Source of the DNA: Bacillus nakamurai
GTDB taxonomy: Bacteria > Bacillota > Bacilli > Bacillales > Bacillaceae
Direction of reading: 5' to 3'
NCBI RefSeq assembly: GCF_001584325.1
Contig: NZ_LSAZ01000003.1
Coordinates: 50,878 to 114,877, forward strand
DNA length: 64,000 nucleotides
In this document: one piece after another, positions 16,779-26,552 of the stretch
How positions within the stretch are numbered: position 1 is the first letter of the stretch
How the letters are laid out: the number at the start of each line of letters is the position of its first letter
Translations under genes and position numbers: made by a program
Notes under the pieces: model-generated
What the model was told of the DNA's origin: nothing
Seen by the model: only the letters and a program-made list of their open reading frames with translations
The model's database searches: none

Positions 16779-17807
16779 TTAAAGTTTTCTGAATTTCTTT
16801 AATGCCCGTGTGTTTAGTAGGTATAAAAGAAGTGCATACACGATTAACCCGAAAAGGTAAGGCCAGATTTGAAGGAAACCATCACCGTAAACCATGACAC
16901 CCTTAATGGCAGCTACTCCATAATAAACCGGCATAATGTAACACAGGTTGCCAAGATGATATGGAATCAGGTCTAATGGAATCAATCCCGAAAAGAACAC
17001 TTGCGGAATAAGGGTAAACGGTATCATCTGTACGACTTGCAGCTCTGAACTGGCAAATACAGAAATCATAGCACCAAATGAAACGGCTGTAACGGCTAAT
17101 AAAACCATTGCGGCCAAAATCCAGCCCATATTTCCAACTGAACTTAATTTCAGCACATAAAAGGAATAGAGAACAATGAGAATGGCTTGAATAATCGCAA
17201 ACACACCGTATCCTATCGTATAACCAAGAATGACCTCTCCACGTTTAATCGGTGTCATCAATAACCTTTCCAATGTGCCGCCGCTGCGTTCTCTTACAAG
17301 TGCCATCCCGGAAATGATAAACACGAGAAAGAATGAGAATAGACCAAGGAACACATATCCGAGGGAATCGAATGTTGACTCATCTTGCGTGCCATAAACA
17401 TAGGACATTTTCATTTTGGCTGTAGGATTTAAAGAAGCCATCGCCTTTTGGATCTCAGATACAGCCTTTGAACCTTTAGACGAAGGCTCATACATTGTAA
17501 TATTCATACCCGAGCTTTTTGAAATGGTAAAAATCGCATCCACATCTTGATGGTCCTTCAAATATTGTTTCGCATGCTGTGCGTCATTGCTTGAGATGTC
17601 TGCAATATCCAAATTTTGTGCTTTCAAAGCTGTTACAAGAGGTGCCGGGATTGTATTTTTATTCATTCCAACAGTCGGCACATAATTTGAATCACCGAGC
17701 AAGAAATAAACCAAGGTCAAAACCAATAACGGTGCCACTAAAATCATCATGACGCTTCGTTTGTCATTTATCGTTTGGCGGATGACGCGATTGGCTAAAG
17801 TCATCAT
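16779..17807 (-). CDS. ABC-2 type export permease
   Basis: 342 residues: an N-terminal helix, an extracellular domain of about 130 residues (VPTVGMNKNTIPAPLVTAL onward), then five or six helices with the ABC-2 signature region GGTLERLLMTPIKRGEVILG. Start overlaps the preceding ATPase stop by 4 bases. Together with that ATPase and the YhgE-like protein it forms one leftward operon behind a TetR repressor, a usual arrangement for antibiotic or lipophile export. Substrate unknown. Confidence 0.85.
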   Translation of the reverse strand: MMTLANRVIRQTINDKRSVMMILVAPLLVLTLVYFLLGDSNYVPTVGMNKNTIPAPLVTALKAQNLDIADISSNDAQHAKQYLKDHQDVDAIFTISKSSGMNITMYEPSSKGSKAVSEIQKAMASLNPTAKMKMSYVYGTQDESTFDSLGYVFLGLFSFFLVFIISGMALVRERSGGTLERLLMTPIKRGEVILGYTIGYGVFAIIQAILIVLYSFYVLKLSSVGNMGWILAAMVLLAVTAVSFGAMISVFASSELQVVQMIPFTLIPQVFFSGLIPLDLIPYHLGNLCYIMPVYYGVAAIKGVMVYGDGFLQIWPYLFGLIVYALLLYLLNTRALKKFRKL

Positions 17808-18534
17808 CGTACAGCACCGCCTTCTAATTCTTTTGAAGCAATGAAGAATAGTTCTTCGACCCGGCCGCTTTCAGTTTTGTTAAGCAAATTTTTCACGGTA
17901 TCATATTGAATCAAGGAACCGTTATAAATGAGTGCCGCTTTATCGCACTCCGTCACTTCATCCATAACATGTGTGGAAACAATAATTGTCGTCCCGGATT
18001 TTTTAATCGCCTGAAATTGCTCCCAAATTGTCCGACGTAACACAGGATCGATCCCTACTGTCGGTTCATCTAAGAATAATACTTCGGGATGATGTAAAAT
18101 GGCAGCCGCAAGCGAAAGGCGCTTTTTCATCCCGCCTGAAAAGTTCTTCACCAATTTCTTTCGATGCTCTTTTAAATCAACTAAAGCAAGCACTTCATCA
18201 ATACGTTTTCCGATTTACTTTTTTCTAAATGATAAAGTCCTGCAAAAAAACGCAAATTGGCTTCTGCAGATAGATCGTCATACAAAGCATCGTTTTGCGG
18301 CATAAATCCTATTTTTTTTAACATATTTAAATTGGGCATTTTCACGTCAGCAAAATGAATGGTTCCATTATCCGCAGCAATTGCTCCAATCATCAAACGA
18401 ATCAACGTGGTTTTCCCCGAACCTGAAGGCCCAAGCAAACAACATATTTCACCAGACGGAATCGTGAACGTAATATCTTTAATGACTTGCTTCTTTTCAA
18501 AACTTTTACTGACATTTGAGACTTGAACATCCAT
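17804..18534 (-). pseudogene. ABC-2 exporter ATPase split by a single-base frameshift
   Basis: Part one (18534 to about 18216) has Walker A GPSGSGKTT; part two has signature NFSGGMKKRLSLAAAIL, Walker B LFLDEPTVGID and switch VSTHVMDE. The frame breaks at AAAAAGTAAATCGG: restoring one A gives KIGKRIDEVLALVDLKEH and a normal domain of about 243 residues. Either a recent mutation or a homopolymer sequencing error; without repair the exporter is dead. The start lies behind GGAGGG. Confidence 0.85.
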
Positions 18535-18655
18535 GTTTATTTTCCCTCCGCTACATGATTATAATCATCACAAGTTTATTAGAACCCGTTTCCTTAGTGG
18601 GAAAACGGTTTTATTAGCTGTTCTTTATCAGGCTTGTGTTTTTTGTTACTTCCCG

Positions 18656-19855
18656 TTAAGCCTCTAATCTTTGGTTCTGTGTTTTCTCTTTTACTGAATG
18701 CAGTTTAAGAGCAGAACCAAGTATGATTATCATGCTTACAACTCCGATCCAAACAAGGACGGATACAGGGGTATTCCAGTTCAATCCTTTACCAAAGAAG
18801 AATAATTCCCGTAAACCTTCTACCATAAACCGCATCGGCAGCCATGGATAAACCCAATCGCGATAAAATGAAGACATCATTTCAGGTGCCATTGCAAGTA
18901 ATGGAGCCCCGAAGAATAATAATAAGGCAAAAACAGCTATTCCTCTGATACCCAGCAAGGAAAGTACAGCTGATATCATTAGAAAGAAGCTAAATGAAGT
19001 AATGGTTAAAAATAAGGCTGTATCCATAAAATCCGGAATATTCAGTCCTACCATTCCCTCTGCTATCCAAGTAAAGCCAAATCCAATTACCAGTGCGACG
19101 ATAGCACCCATGAAAATTTGTCCGATCTTTGTCAAAAGGTTTTCTTTTCGAGTGATGGTCTGGATTTTGCTGACGGCAATAAAGATGATTGCTGTACTCG
19201 CCAAAACTGCCATCCATAATGGTTGGAACAAGGAAATAGGGGCGTTGCCGTTTGCACTATTAGCACCAATTTCATTAACATTAGTGACTTTTTTAGTTAT
19301 AGGAGCTGTCAGACTTGCAGCTTGTTTTGCTGTTAAAGTGGCTCCTTGCTTTTCAAACCCATCCAGCAGCTGGGTGCGAACGGTATGATTCAAGCTGTCA
19401 ACTAATCCATTCAATATTTGCCCTGCTATGGTTGATGCCGGGGTATTCATTCCCTGATTGATAAATATTTGTAGTTCAGGCGAAACAGGTGTTGGGGTTC
19501 GTAAAGAGGCCTGCTTCGCACTAAAATCTTTCGGAATGACCAATGCTGCATAATATTTTTGATTATCTAATCCTTTTTGTACTTCATCTGCTGTTTTTAC
19601 TTTAACCCATTTCACAGCAGGGTCTTTATCTGCTGTGGTTTTTGACTTTTTTTGTATCATTTCAACAATTGTATGCCCCATATTCATCTTTGGCTGATTA
19701 GGAATTTGCACTCCTTGGTCTTCGTTAATAATCGCAATGGGCAAATTTTTCGGTTGCGATTGTACGGATGGAAAAAGTGTTAGTGAAAAAATAAAAATGA
19801 CTGCCAATGCAATTAGGGGAGATAACACCGCCAGTTTGTTTTTAAAAAGTTTCAC
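18656..19855 (-). CDS. YhgE/Pip-like ABC-2 family membrane protein
   Basis: 399 residues. One N-terminal helix (LAVLSPLIALAVIFIFSL), a large extracellular domain of about 190 residues (SQPKNLPIAIINEDQGVQIP is the usual family opening), and five or six C-terminal helices. The family accompanies or replaces ABC-2 permeases in lantibiotic and lipid export. GGAGG lies before ATG. First gene of the leftward operon; a 120-base gap to the ATPase holds no terminator. Confidence 0.8.
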   Translation of the reverse strand: MKLFKNKLAVLSPLIALAVIFIFSLTLFPSVQSQPKNLPIAIINEDQGVQIPNQPKMNMGHTIVEMIQKKSKTTADKDPAVKWVKVKTADEVQKGLDNQKYYAALVIPKDFSAKQASLRTPTPVSPELQIFINQGMNTPASTIAGQILNGLVDSLNHTVRTQLLDGFEKQGATLTAKQAASLTAPITKKVTNVNEIGANSANGNAPISLFQPLWMAVLASTAIIFIAVSKIQTITRKENLLTKIGQIFMGAIVALVIGFGFTWIAEGMVGLNIPDFMDTALFLTITSFSFFLMISAVLSLLGIRGIAVFALLLFFGAPLLAMAPEMMSSFYRDWVYPWLPMRFMVEGLRELFFFGKGLNWNTPVSVLVWIGVVSMIIILGSALKLHSVKEKTQNQRLEA

Positions 19856-19888
19856 TTCATTTCCTCCTTATGTTTAGTAGCAATATTC

Positions 19889-19902
19889 AACAACGTGTTG
19901 TT
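19889..19902. promoter_or_regulatory. Palindrome AACAACGTGTTGTT, likely TetR operator
   Basis: A perfect 14-bp palindrome 34 bases before the YhgE-like start and in the divergent region with the TetR gene. A second, shorter repeat TGTCG-TATATC-CGACA lies at 19966-19981. Either could be the operator. Confidence 0.55.
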
Positions 19903-20022
19903 TTAATTGCGCTTTAAATTATAATTATAAATAACGGTCTTATCAATAATCAGAAACAATGAATGTGTCGTATATCCGACATAATTTCTGAATGTGTTGA
20001 AAAAAATTGGGAGGAAAATGGA

Positions 20023-20640
20023 ATGCGGGATATAAACATGGATTTACGGGTCATTCGTACAAAAGAATCTATCCGGGATGCATTGATAGAATTGATAGAA
20101 GAAAAAGGTTTTGAGGCAATTACCGTGAAAGACATAACAACCAGGGCAAAAATCAATCGGGGAACCTTTTATACCCACTATCAGGATAAGTATGATTTAA
20201 TGACCAAATGTGAGGAAGAAATTATGCAAGATATGGCTGACATGATCATAAAGAACGTTCCTAACATTATCGCAGACCTAGGAGCAGATCCTCCTGCTGC
20301 CACACCCTTTACCATTCTTGTTTCACTTTTTGAATATTTGGATCGAAATAGAGGGTTTATGAAAGCTGTTTTGGGTCCAAAGGGAGATTTATCGTTCCAA
20401 ACAAAATTGAAAAAATTCGTATGGAAAACACTATTTGAAAGTAACAAAAATCCGCTTGTGAAGCAGGAAAATTTCCTAGTCCCAGCTGAATACTTAGTTT
20501 CCTATATTGCTTCGGCACACATAGGAGTTATTCAGCAATGGCTGAATAGTGATAGAGAGGAATCTCCAGAAGAGATGTCTCGTATTTTATCCACAATCAC
20601 TATAAATGGCCCTTTCTTTGCGGCTGGCTTGAAAAAGTAA
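20023..20640 (+). CDS. TetR-family repressor of the divergent exporter operon
   Basis: 205 residues from ATG 20023 (GGAGG eight bases upstream). N-terminal helix-turn-helix: IRDALIELIEEKGFEAITV, KDITTRAKINRGTFYTHYQ, DKYDL. The remaining helical domain is of the TetR_C_8 kind (FEYLDRNRGFMKAVLGPKGD). Divergent from the YhgE-like/ABC operon and therefore its probable repressor. Inducer unknown. Confidence 0.85.
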   Translation: MRDINMDLRVIRTKESIRDALIELIEEKGFEAITVKDITTRAKINRGTFYTHYQDKYDLMTKCEEEIMQDMADMIIKNVPNIIADLGADPPAATPFTILVSLFEYLDRNRGFMKAVLGPKGDLSFQTKLKKFVWKTLFESNKNPLVKQENFLVPAEYLVSYIASAHIGVIQQWLNSDREESPEEMSRILSTITINGPFFAAGLKK

Positions 20641-20648
20641 ATGGAGAA

Positions 20649-20687
20649 AAGGGACGGTACTCAGCTAGGAGGTGCTGTCCCGTTTTT
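20649..20687 (+). terminator. Terminator after the TetR gene
   Basis: GGGACGG, loop, CTGTCCC and five Ts. Confidence 0.55.
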
Positions 20688-20721
20688 ACATCCTTTCTTT
20701 TATAGGGAGGAGTGGTAAAAC

Positions 20722-20775
20722 AGTGTCCATTTTTGCCCAAAATCATTATAAAATGATGCAGATGAGTGTAAGGTG
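20722..20775. repeat. Third copy of the block found left of att copies
   Basis: CAGTGTCCATTTTTGCCCAAA to GAGTGTAA resembles the blocks at 9655 and 10609 with one base lost. The tRNA-derived part is missing here; only the terminator remnant at 21529 remains further right. Confidence 0.45.
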
Positions 20776-20819
20776 AACTTTAGTGATTCACTAGATGGGG
20801 ATGGACAACATATGCTTTT

Positions 20820-21470
20820 TTGCCCCAGCTGGCTGAATTTGCAAAAGAGGGTTATACTGTCGCAAGCGTCCAATATAGGGGAAGTAAAGAAGCGGTTTTC
20901 CCTGCACAGCTGCATGACGTAAAAACAGCAGTTAGATTTTTGAAAGCCAATGCCCCGGCATACAATATTGACCCAGAAAAAATCGGGGTATGGGGAGATT
21001 CTTCCGGCGGTCATTTGGCTCTCATGCTTGGGCTGACTGAAGGTCTTAAAGAATACGAACCAAGCGGGGAACATCTGCATGAAACCAGCCGCGTACATGC
21101 AATTGTAGACTGGTTCGGCCCAACTGATTTACTTGCAATGAGCCAATATCCATCTGTTATAGACCATGATGCTCCTGACTCACCCGAATCAATGCTTATT
21201 GGAGGAGCCATTCAGGAGAATAAGGAAAAAGCATTGAAAGCTAGTCCACTTCAATACGTTCACCGCGAAGCGCCCCCGATTCTTATTATGCATGGTGATC
21301 AAGATGGTATAGTTCCATAGGAACAAAGCGCTGCATTTTTCAAAGCACTTAAAACAGCAGGTCATAATGCTGAAATGTACAAAGTAAAAGGTGTAGGGCA
21401 TATCAGTTTCACCCAAAAACATATTCTTAACATCGTCAAAACACTTTTCAACTCCCGCTTAAAAATCTAA
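20820..21470 (+). pseudogene. Esterase (alpha/beta hydrolase) remnant, 5' truncated, with nonsense codon
   Basis: The frame holds YTVASVQYRGSKEAVFPAQL, nucleophile elbow GDSSGGHLAL, DWFGPTDLL and ILIMHGDQDGIVP, then TAG, and continues in frame with EQSAAFFKALKTAGHNAEM and the catalytic-His region VKGVGHISF. The N-terminal strands and oxyanion HGG motif are missing, replaced by sequence next to the att-type block. BD-FAE/acetyl-esterase-like. Dead on two counts. Confidence 0.8.
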
Positions 21471-21528
21471 AGTCAGATAGCTTGATTTAGAGCCGATTCA
21501 GCTGCGAAAAGGTTAAGATATCCAATTA

Positions 21529-21570
21529 AATGATACCAAAGGTTCTAAGCCCCTTGGTGTTTTTTATTTT
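21529..21570 (+). repeat. att-type terminator remnant (copy 4)
   Basis: AATGATACCAAAGGTTC and CCCCTTGGTGTTTTTT match the terminator half of the att repeat. The tRNA-derived half is absent. Confidence 0.5.
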
Positions 21571-21799
21571 CTTTGTCAAGAAGCGAAATCCGGCGTAAAC
21601 AACAGGGTTCCTGCAGCCGGGTAATCATTTGATATGTCTTCGGGTATGCATTTTTCATACACATCAGCAAGGTATTTATATTTTTCCTGACTCATGTCTC
21701 TTTTCTCAATGTTTTTACAATCCGTCCCTGGAATAGGCCAAAGTCTATCAACATATGCTGAATGATACTTGTGATCAGTTTAGAAAGGGGAAATCAGCT

Positions 21800-22756
21800 T
21801 TGACAACATATCGGATCATGTCCTTTGACGGAGGCGGTACCTTAGGTGCTTTAAGTTTACAACTTATAAACAGATTGTCTCGACAAATACCAGAATTAAT
21901 GAGACAAACCGATGTTTTCTCGGGGAGTTCAATTGGTTCATTTATTGCCCTTGCGTTAGCAAGCGGAAGATCGCCGAAGGAGACCCTCCAGTATTTTAAG
22001 GATAAAATCCTGCCGGCATACAGCATTTCCCGGCCAGGAGGACCTGTATTTAATCAACAATTGCCATATTCCGGTTTTATCGAAGCGGTACAATCATTTT
22101 TTCCATCAGGTCTTCGTCTTAAAAACTTTAGAAAACGAATTGTTGTCCCTGCATTTCATTTATACTCATCGGAGCTGAATCGCTGGACTCCTGTGTTATT
22201 CCACAATTATCCCGGCTCTCCCTATTTAAATGAGAAAGCGAGTGATGTCATACTGCGCAGCAGTGGTGCTCCCGCGACGCAGCGGGCCTATCAAAACTAC
22301 GTGGATGGGTACGTAGTGGCAACTAACCCTAGTACAGCCAGTATCGCGTTTGCTGTGGGTAAAGCCAACCAGCCGCTGGATCAAATCGCGGTATTATCCA
22401 TTGGAACGGGTGAAACCCCGACTCAGTTAAGAAGAGATACGAAGGGATGGGGAATGGTGAGTTCAGATAACATACGCCCCGAAAATCTGAAGGACCTTCC
22501 CCCGAATTGGGGAGTCCTTTTCGACCGATCGCCTAATGAACCGTTACTGCCATTTCTTTCGATTGTCGCTGGCGGAAATGGTTACTATGAATCCATGGTC
22601 AGTTCTCAACTTCTAGGAGATCGTTTTTTTCGTTTAGATCCACGGATCCCTAACTTCTCGAAAACGGACCCTTCTGTGGTTCCCGCTGTCATAGCAATTG
22701 CTGACAAAACCGATTTACAACCTGCAATTCAATTTATAGAGAAAAACTGGAGCTGA
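21800..22756 (+). CDS. Patatin-like phospholipase
   Basis: 318 residues from TTG 21800 behind AAAGGGG. Oxyanion loop SFDGGGTLG near residue 9, nucleophile GSSIGS near 47, and catalytic Asp in VDGYVVATNP near 178; the dyad is complete. The family hydrolyses phospholipids or lipid esters. No signal peptide. No nucleotidyltransferase or other defence gene is adjacent, so a CBASS role is not supported. It has no operon partner and lies between att copies 4 and 5. Confidence 0.85.
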   Translation: MTTYRIMSFDGGGTLGALSLQLINRLSRQIPELMRQTDVFSGSSIGSFIALALASGRSPKETLQYFKDKILPAYSISRPGGPVFNQQLPYSGFIEAVQSFFPSGLRLKNFRKRIVVPAFHLYSSELNRWTPVLFHNYPGSPYLNEKASDVILRSSGAPATQRAYQNYVDGYVVATNPSTASIAFAVGKANQPLDQIAVLSIGTGETPTQLRRDTKGWGMVSSDNIRPENLKDLPPNWGVLFDRSPNEPLLPFLSIVAGGNGYYESMVSSQLLGDRFFRLDPRIPNFSKTDPSVVPAVIAIADKTDLQPAIQFIEKNWS

Positions 22757-22889
22757 TAAAATGATCCATAAATATTGGTTATGTTTCATTTGCAATATTT
22801 CAACAAACGGTTTTTCTGTATTTAAAAAAGAAGAGGGCAGGAGTAGATATTCCTTTCCTCTTCTTCATTTGCCAGCTTAAAAGAGGGGG
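22757..22889. other. Convergent gap
   Basis: Separates the patatin gene from the convergent DUF2306 gene. AAGAGGGCAGGAG and CTCCTCTTCTTC stretches could form a weak terminator; nothing coding. Confidence 0.4.
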
Positions 22890-23579
22890 TCAAATATTCC
22901 CTCTATTTTTATTAAGCGGTGTTTGCAGATTGTACGGGAGCTTTCTAAATCGAATGATGAGTTCTGCGATCACAAGGTTAAGAACAATGGCTCCATAAAC
23001 ACCAATCGTGTAACTAATATCATGGACCAATCCGAATCCCTTCGTGCAGGCTGAAGTAATCAAATGAATAAACAGATTCGTAAAGCAGAATAAATAACTT
23101 CTGATGATCCATTCTTGATGCTTGCTGTATTGCTTTCGTCTGGCTTTGGCTATTGCAATAACCGTCATCGCAGGCCAAATGATATTCACGATATTAAAGG
23201 CTATGCTTACGATTCTCCCTCCGGTTGAGTAGGGAGCCATATATCCTGATGTAAGTGTCACGATAAGTACTGAAATGAAATAGAAATATCCATTCAATTT
23301 GTGTACCTTGGGTATACCTGTCAGCATTCTTTTTGAGAAATTAACAGCACCGGTTAGCATAGCCAAACACGCAAACATGACATGCACATACATGATATTT
23401 AACCAAAGCGGCAGGTCAAACGATTCACGCAGCACCGTTTTATGACTTAGAAAAGACGTTGATTTTGGATCTTTTATCAAGTTCATATATAGAGTGTAAA
23501 AAATATATACTAAGATAAAAATGAGGATGGCTGCGTACAAGTACTTCGTTTTAGAAGCAAGAAACTTACTCTGTTTCAG
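22890..23579 (-). CDS. DUF2306 membrane protein with apparent CTG start
   Basis: About 229 residues, seven predicted helices; the central region HVMFACLAMLTGAVNFSKRM, HKLNGYFYFISVLIVTLTSG and QEWIIRSYLFCFTNLFIHL is the DUF2306 pattern with conserved His and Arg. The only well-placed ribosome site (AAGGAGG) precedes CTG by eight bases. A longer frame upstream would begin inside a terminator hairpin and is less likely. Either CTG is used or a TTG has mutated. Function of the family unknown. Confidence 0.7.
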   Translation of the reverse strand: MKQSKFLASKTKYLYAAILIFILVYIFYTLYMNLIKDPKSTSFLSHKTVLRESFDLPLWLNIMYVHVMFACLAMLTGAVNFSKRMLTGIPKVHKLNGYFYFISVLIVTLTSGYMAPYSTGGRIVSIAFNIVNIIWPAMTVIAIAKARRKQYSKHQEWIIRSYLFCFTNLFIHLITSACTKGFGLVHDISYTIGVYGAIVLNLVIAELIIRFRKLPYNLQTPLNKNRGNI

Positions 23580-23653
23580 GTTACTTTCCTCCTTGCGTGC
23601 TGTCCCATGTGTCATTGCTGCAAATGCAATCACGGTTTGAACAGATAACATTC

Positions 23654-23686
23654 GAGACCGAACCACATCCGGTCTCTTTTTTAATT
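23654..23686 (+). terminator. Strong hairpin with T run upstream of DUF2306 gene
   Basis: GAGACCG, loop, CGGTCTC and six Ts on the plus strand. No plus-strand gene directly precedes it. Confidence 0.6.
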
Positions 23687-23810
23687 ATACATTAGATTGT
23701 CATCGTTTATTGTTTAATCAACATCCATTATAATCAGATAGAAAAAAGATTTTATGATTTCCGTAAAAATTAATGTTGAAAATTAACGAATCTTTATTTA
23801 GGAGGAAAGG

Positions 23811-24366
23811 ATGGATAATAAAGATAAAGCCTTAATTTTAGTAGATATTCAAAAAGCATTCGATGATAAAAAATGGGGAGAGCGAAATAACCTTAACGCT
23901 GAGGAAAACACGTCTAAGATCCTTCAATTGTGGAGGAAGAAAGGATTTACGGTCATCATAATAAAGCACAAGTCAGATAACCCCGTTCGGTATTCCATTC
24001 GGACAATGAGGGGAATGCTATAAAAGATATAGTAAAGCCTATTGATGGAGAAGTAATGATAACAAAGTAAGTGAATAGCAGCTTTATTGGTACTAATCTG
24101 GAAGACTATTTAAAAGAGAATAAAATCGAAACCGTTATAATAACAGGCTTGACTACACCTCATTGTGTATCAACAACTGCAAGAATGAGTGCGAATTTAG
24201 GTTTCAACACATATCTGGTTTCAGATGCTACGGCAGCTTTTGGGATGAAGGACCAAAACGGTCAGTTTTATGACGCAGAAACGATACACAATAATCTTTA
24301 GCAACATTACACGAGGAATTTGCAACTATCCTTACAACAGAGCAGCTAATGAATGATTTTCATTAA
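23811..24366 (+). pseudogene. Isochorismatase-like cysteine hydrolase, several lesions
   Basis: Starts well (AGGAGG, MDNKDKALILVDIQKAFDD with the catalytic Asp) but shifts frame near 23995 (NEGNAIKDIVKPIDGEVMITK), meets TAA at 24068, resumes with NSSFIGTNLEDYLKE and the catalytic cysteine region TTPHCVSTTARM, then shifts again near 24300 to end LATLHEEFATILTTEQ. An intact version would have about 180 residues. YddQ of B. subtilis, also downstream of the ICEBs1 site, is of this family, but direct orthology is not shown. Confidence 0.75.
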
Positions 24367-24479
24367 AAACTGAACCAAGTTCGTTTATTAAGTCTGTACA
24401 AGAATTACAATTGACTCAGTTTCAGAAAATGAGAATAGAAGGCTTTTTTGTATAAACTCATTCTTAATGGAGGGGTTAA

Positions 24480-25369
24480 ATGAATATTGAGCTGCAAGAA
24501 ATAGATATTTTACATTCTGATTCCGGTCCTTATGGAATAGCTGTCTCACAAGAAGGAAAGGTATGGTTTACTCAACATAAAGCAAACAAAATCAGCTGTC
24601 TTACTCAAGATGGAACAATCAAAGAATATATTGTCCCGACTCCTGATGCAAGAGGATGTGCTTGATCATATCTTCAATAGGTGATATTTGGTTTACTGAA
24701 AATGAATCTAATAAAATTGGAAAGCTTACAACAGCGGGTATCTTTACAGAGTACTCTTTACCGCACCCGAATTCAGCACCATATGGAATTGCTGAAGGTC
24801 TAAACGGTGATATTTGGTTTACAGAAATGAACGGAAACCGGATAGGGAGACTGACAGCAGAAGGAGAGATTCATGAATATGAACTGCCGAATAAAGCATC
24901 ATATCCTTCGTTTATTACGCTGGGCTCCGATAACGCACTTTGGTTCACTGAAAACCAAAACAATACCATCGGTAAGATAACTGAATCGGGAGAAATAACG
25001 GAATATCCGATTCCAACTCCGGGAGCAGGACCAGTGGGTCTTACAAGAGGAAATGATGATTCACTGTGGTTTGTAGAAATAATGGGGAACAAAATAGGCA
25101 AGATTACAATTTCAGGCGAAATAACTGAATATGATATTCCTACACCAAATGCACGACCTCATGCTATTACTGCGGGAGCAGAAACCGATTTATGGTTCAC
25201 CGAATGGGGAGCAAATAAAATAGGAAGATTGACAAGAGAGCAATCTTTTGAAGAATATCCGATTAAAACATCAAATGGTGAACCTCACGGAATTGGATGC
25301 GACAAAGATGGCAACGTATGGTTCGCATTAGAATGTAATAAAATCGGAAAATTAAGCTTGCTGAAATGA
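24480..25369 (+). pseudogene. vgb: Virginiamycin B lyase-like beta-propeller, one frameshift
   Basis: Seven-bladed propeller with repeated IWFTE-N-IG-L-T-G---EY blades, as in Vgb streptogramin lyases. The first 61 codons end at DARGCA and a stop; the remainder runs from about 24656 in another frame to [19 protein letters not shown] at the end. One indel near 24650 separates the halves; the rest is intact at about 296 residues. Vgb opens type B streptogramin rings; many Bacillus homologues have unknown substrates. Ribosome site GGAGGGG. It could be a sequencing slip. Confidence 0.75.
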
Positions 25370-25673
25370 GAGAGGAATTTATTTATTGCAGTAAAAATTC
25401 AAAGGGGCCCAGCCATGAATCTTCAGCTTTAATAGGTACGATCATTTCGTGGCTTCATAACGACGTACCGTACACTCCGTCATTTTTAGCCGAGCAGTTT
25501 TCTTTACTTCATCACAGGAAGCATATGGGGAAAGTTGAATTTTAAAAAACTAAGATTGTTATTACGAGCTGATCATTAATACTATCGATAGGATGGCACA
25601 AAATATACGAGGGTAATAGTTGATATGACTTGATTAAAATTTCATATCCATTCAAATGGAATTACTATGTGGG
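25370..25673. other. Spacer, no gene seen
   Basis: No convincing frame. Ends with degenerate att copy 5. Confidence 0.4.
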
Positions 25674-25763
25674 CGGCCTGGCGGGTGAATAACTCGTGGA
25701 GATTCAAGTCCTCTGCCGCATCCAATGATACCAAGGATCAGAGACCTTTGGTATTTTTTTATG
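25674..25763 (+). repeat. att copy 5 (degenerate)
   Basis: GGCCTGGCGGGTGAATAACT, then CGTGGAGATTCAAGTCCTCT and GCCGCATCCAATGATACC, followed by a hairpin with CCAAGGATC and GACCTTTGG. About six substitutions and a two-base loss (CTCTGCCGCA for CTCTCGGCCGCA) relative to copy 1. The variable arm and T arm of the tRNA are still clear. Confidence 0.7.
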
Positions 25764-25924
25764 CGTTCATTTCTTGAGCTTTTTTTATGACATTAGCTCA
25801 TGACAGCACATCTGAATGGTTTGTCCGGAACAATCATTTTACACGCGGCTGTCATGGGCTGTCTTTGTTTAGGTGTTGTACTTTGACAATTCACAGCTAA
25901 TCAGAAATAGCTGTACGGTTATTT

Positions 25925-26518
25925 TTAGATTTCAAGCACTTTCATAATTTGCGTTACTGCGAGATCAATTTTTGAATGACTTACCCGATCTTTAGCTTGT
26001 GTTGAAATCCCATACATAAATGCTTCATACATGGCACACAGCGCTGCTGCATCTGCTGAGTCAGAAATGTTTCCTTCTTCTTGTCCCCGTCGAATACACG
26101 CCTCCAATCTACTTCGGATTAAAGAACGTTCATAAGAAAGTAAATCTCTTACGTGATTATTTTTATCTGAACAGACACTTGCTGATAAGACCAGCAAACA
26201 TCCGGAAGGGTGATCAGAATCTGTCTGCATTTTTGCAGATTGCCTTAATGCTTTCTCAATCGCTTCTTTTGCAGTTATCGAGGTATCGGTCAAACAATCC
26301 GTTACTTGTCCATATGACCTTTTGTAGCGATCGATGACTTCCTTAAAAAGCGCCTCTTTGGAGCCGAATGCGGCGTAAAAGCTTGCTGATGAAATACCCA
26401 TTACTTCTTTCAGCTGAGCGAGGGACGTCGATTCAAATCCTTGTTCCCAGTACAGCACCATGGCTTTAGAAATCGCTTCTTCCTTGTCAAATGCACGCGG
26501 ACGGCCAGTACGGGCCAT
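25925..26518 (-). CDS. TetR-family regulator (YdeS-like)
   Basis: 197 residues. HTH in KAMVLYWEQGFESTSLAQL, KEVMGISSASFYAAFGSKEA. The C-terminal part (SGCLLVLSASVCSDKNNHV) belongs to the TetR_C group with conserved GC. Divergent from an MFS pump, the same pairing as ydeS-ydeR in B. subtilis. Two 20-bp repeats between the genes are the probable operators. ATG follows GGGAGGTGG. Confidence 0.8.
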   Translation of the reverse strand: MARTGRPRAFDKEEAISKAMVLYWEQGFESTSLAQLKEVMGISSASFYAAFGSKEALFKEVIDRYKRSYGQVTDCLTDTSITAKEAIEKALRQSAKMQTDSDHPSGCLLVLSASVCSDKNNHVRDLLSYERSLIRSRLEACIRRGQEEGNISDSADAAALCAMYEAFMYGISTQAKDRVSHSKIDLAVTQIMKVLEI

Positions 26519-26552
26519 AAGGCCACCTCCCTTGAATTATTAATTATATACT

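Noticed and set aside
21755..22756. CBASS-like defence system based on the patatin gene
   Set aside because: No CD-NTase, ubiquitin-like or nuclease accessory gene on either side; neighbours are a decayed esterase and a DUF2306 gene.
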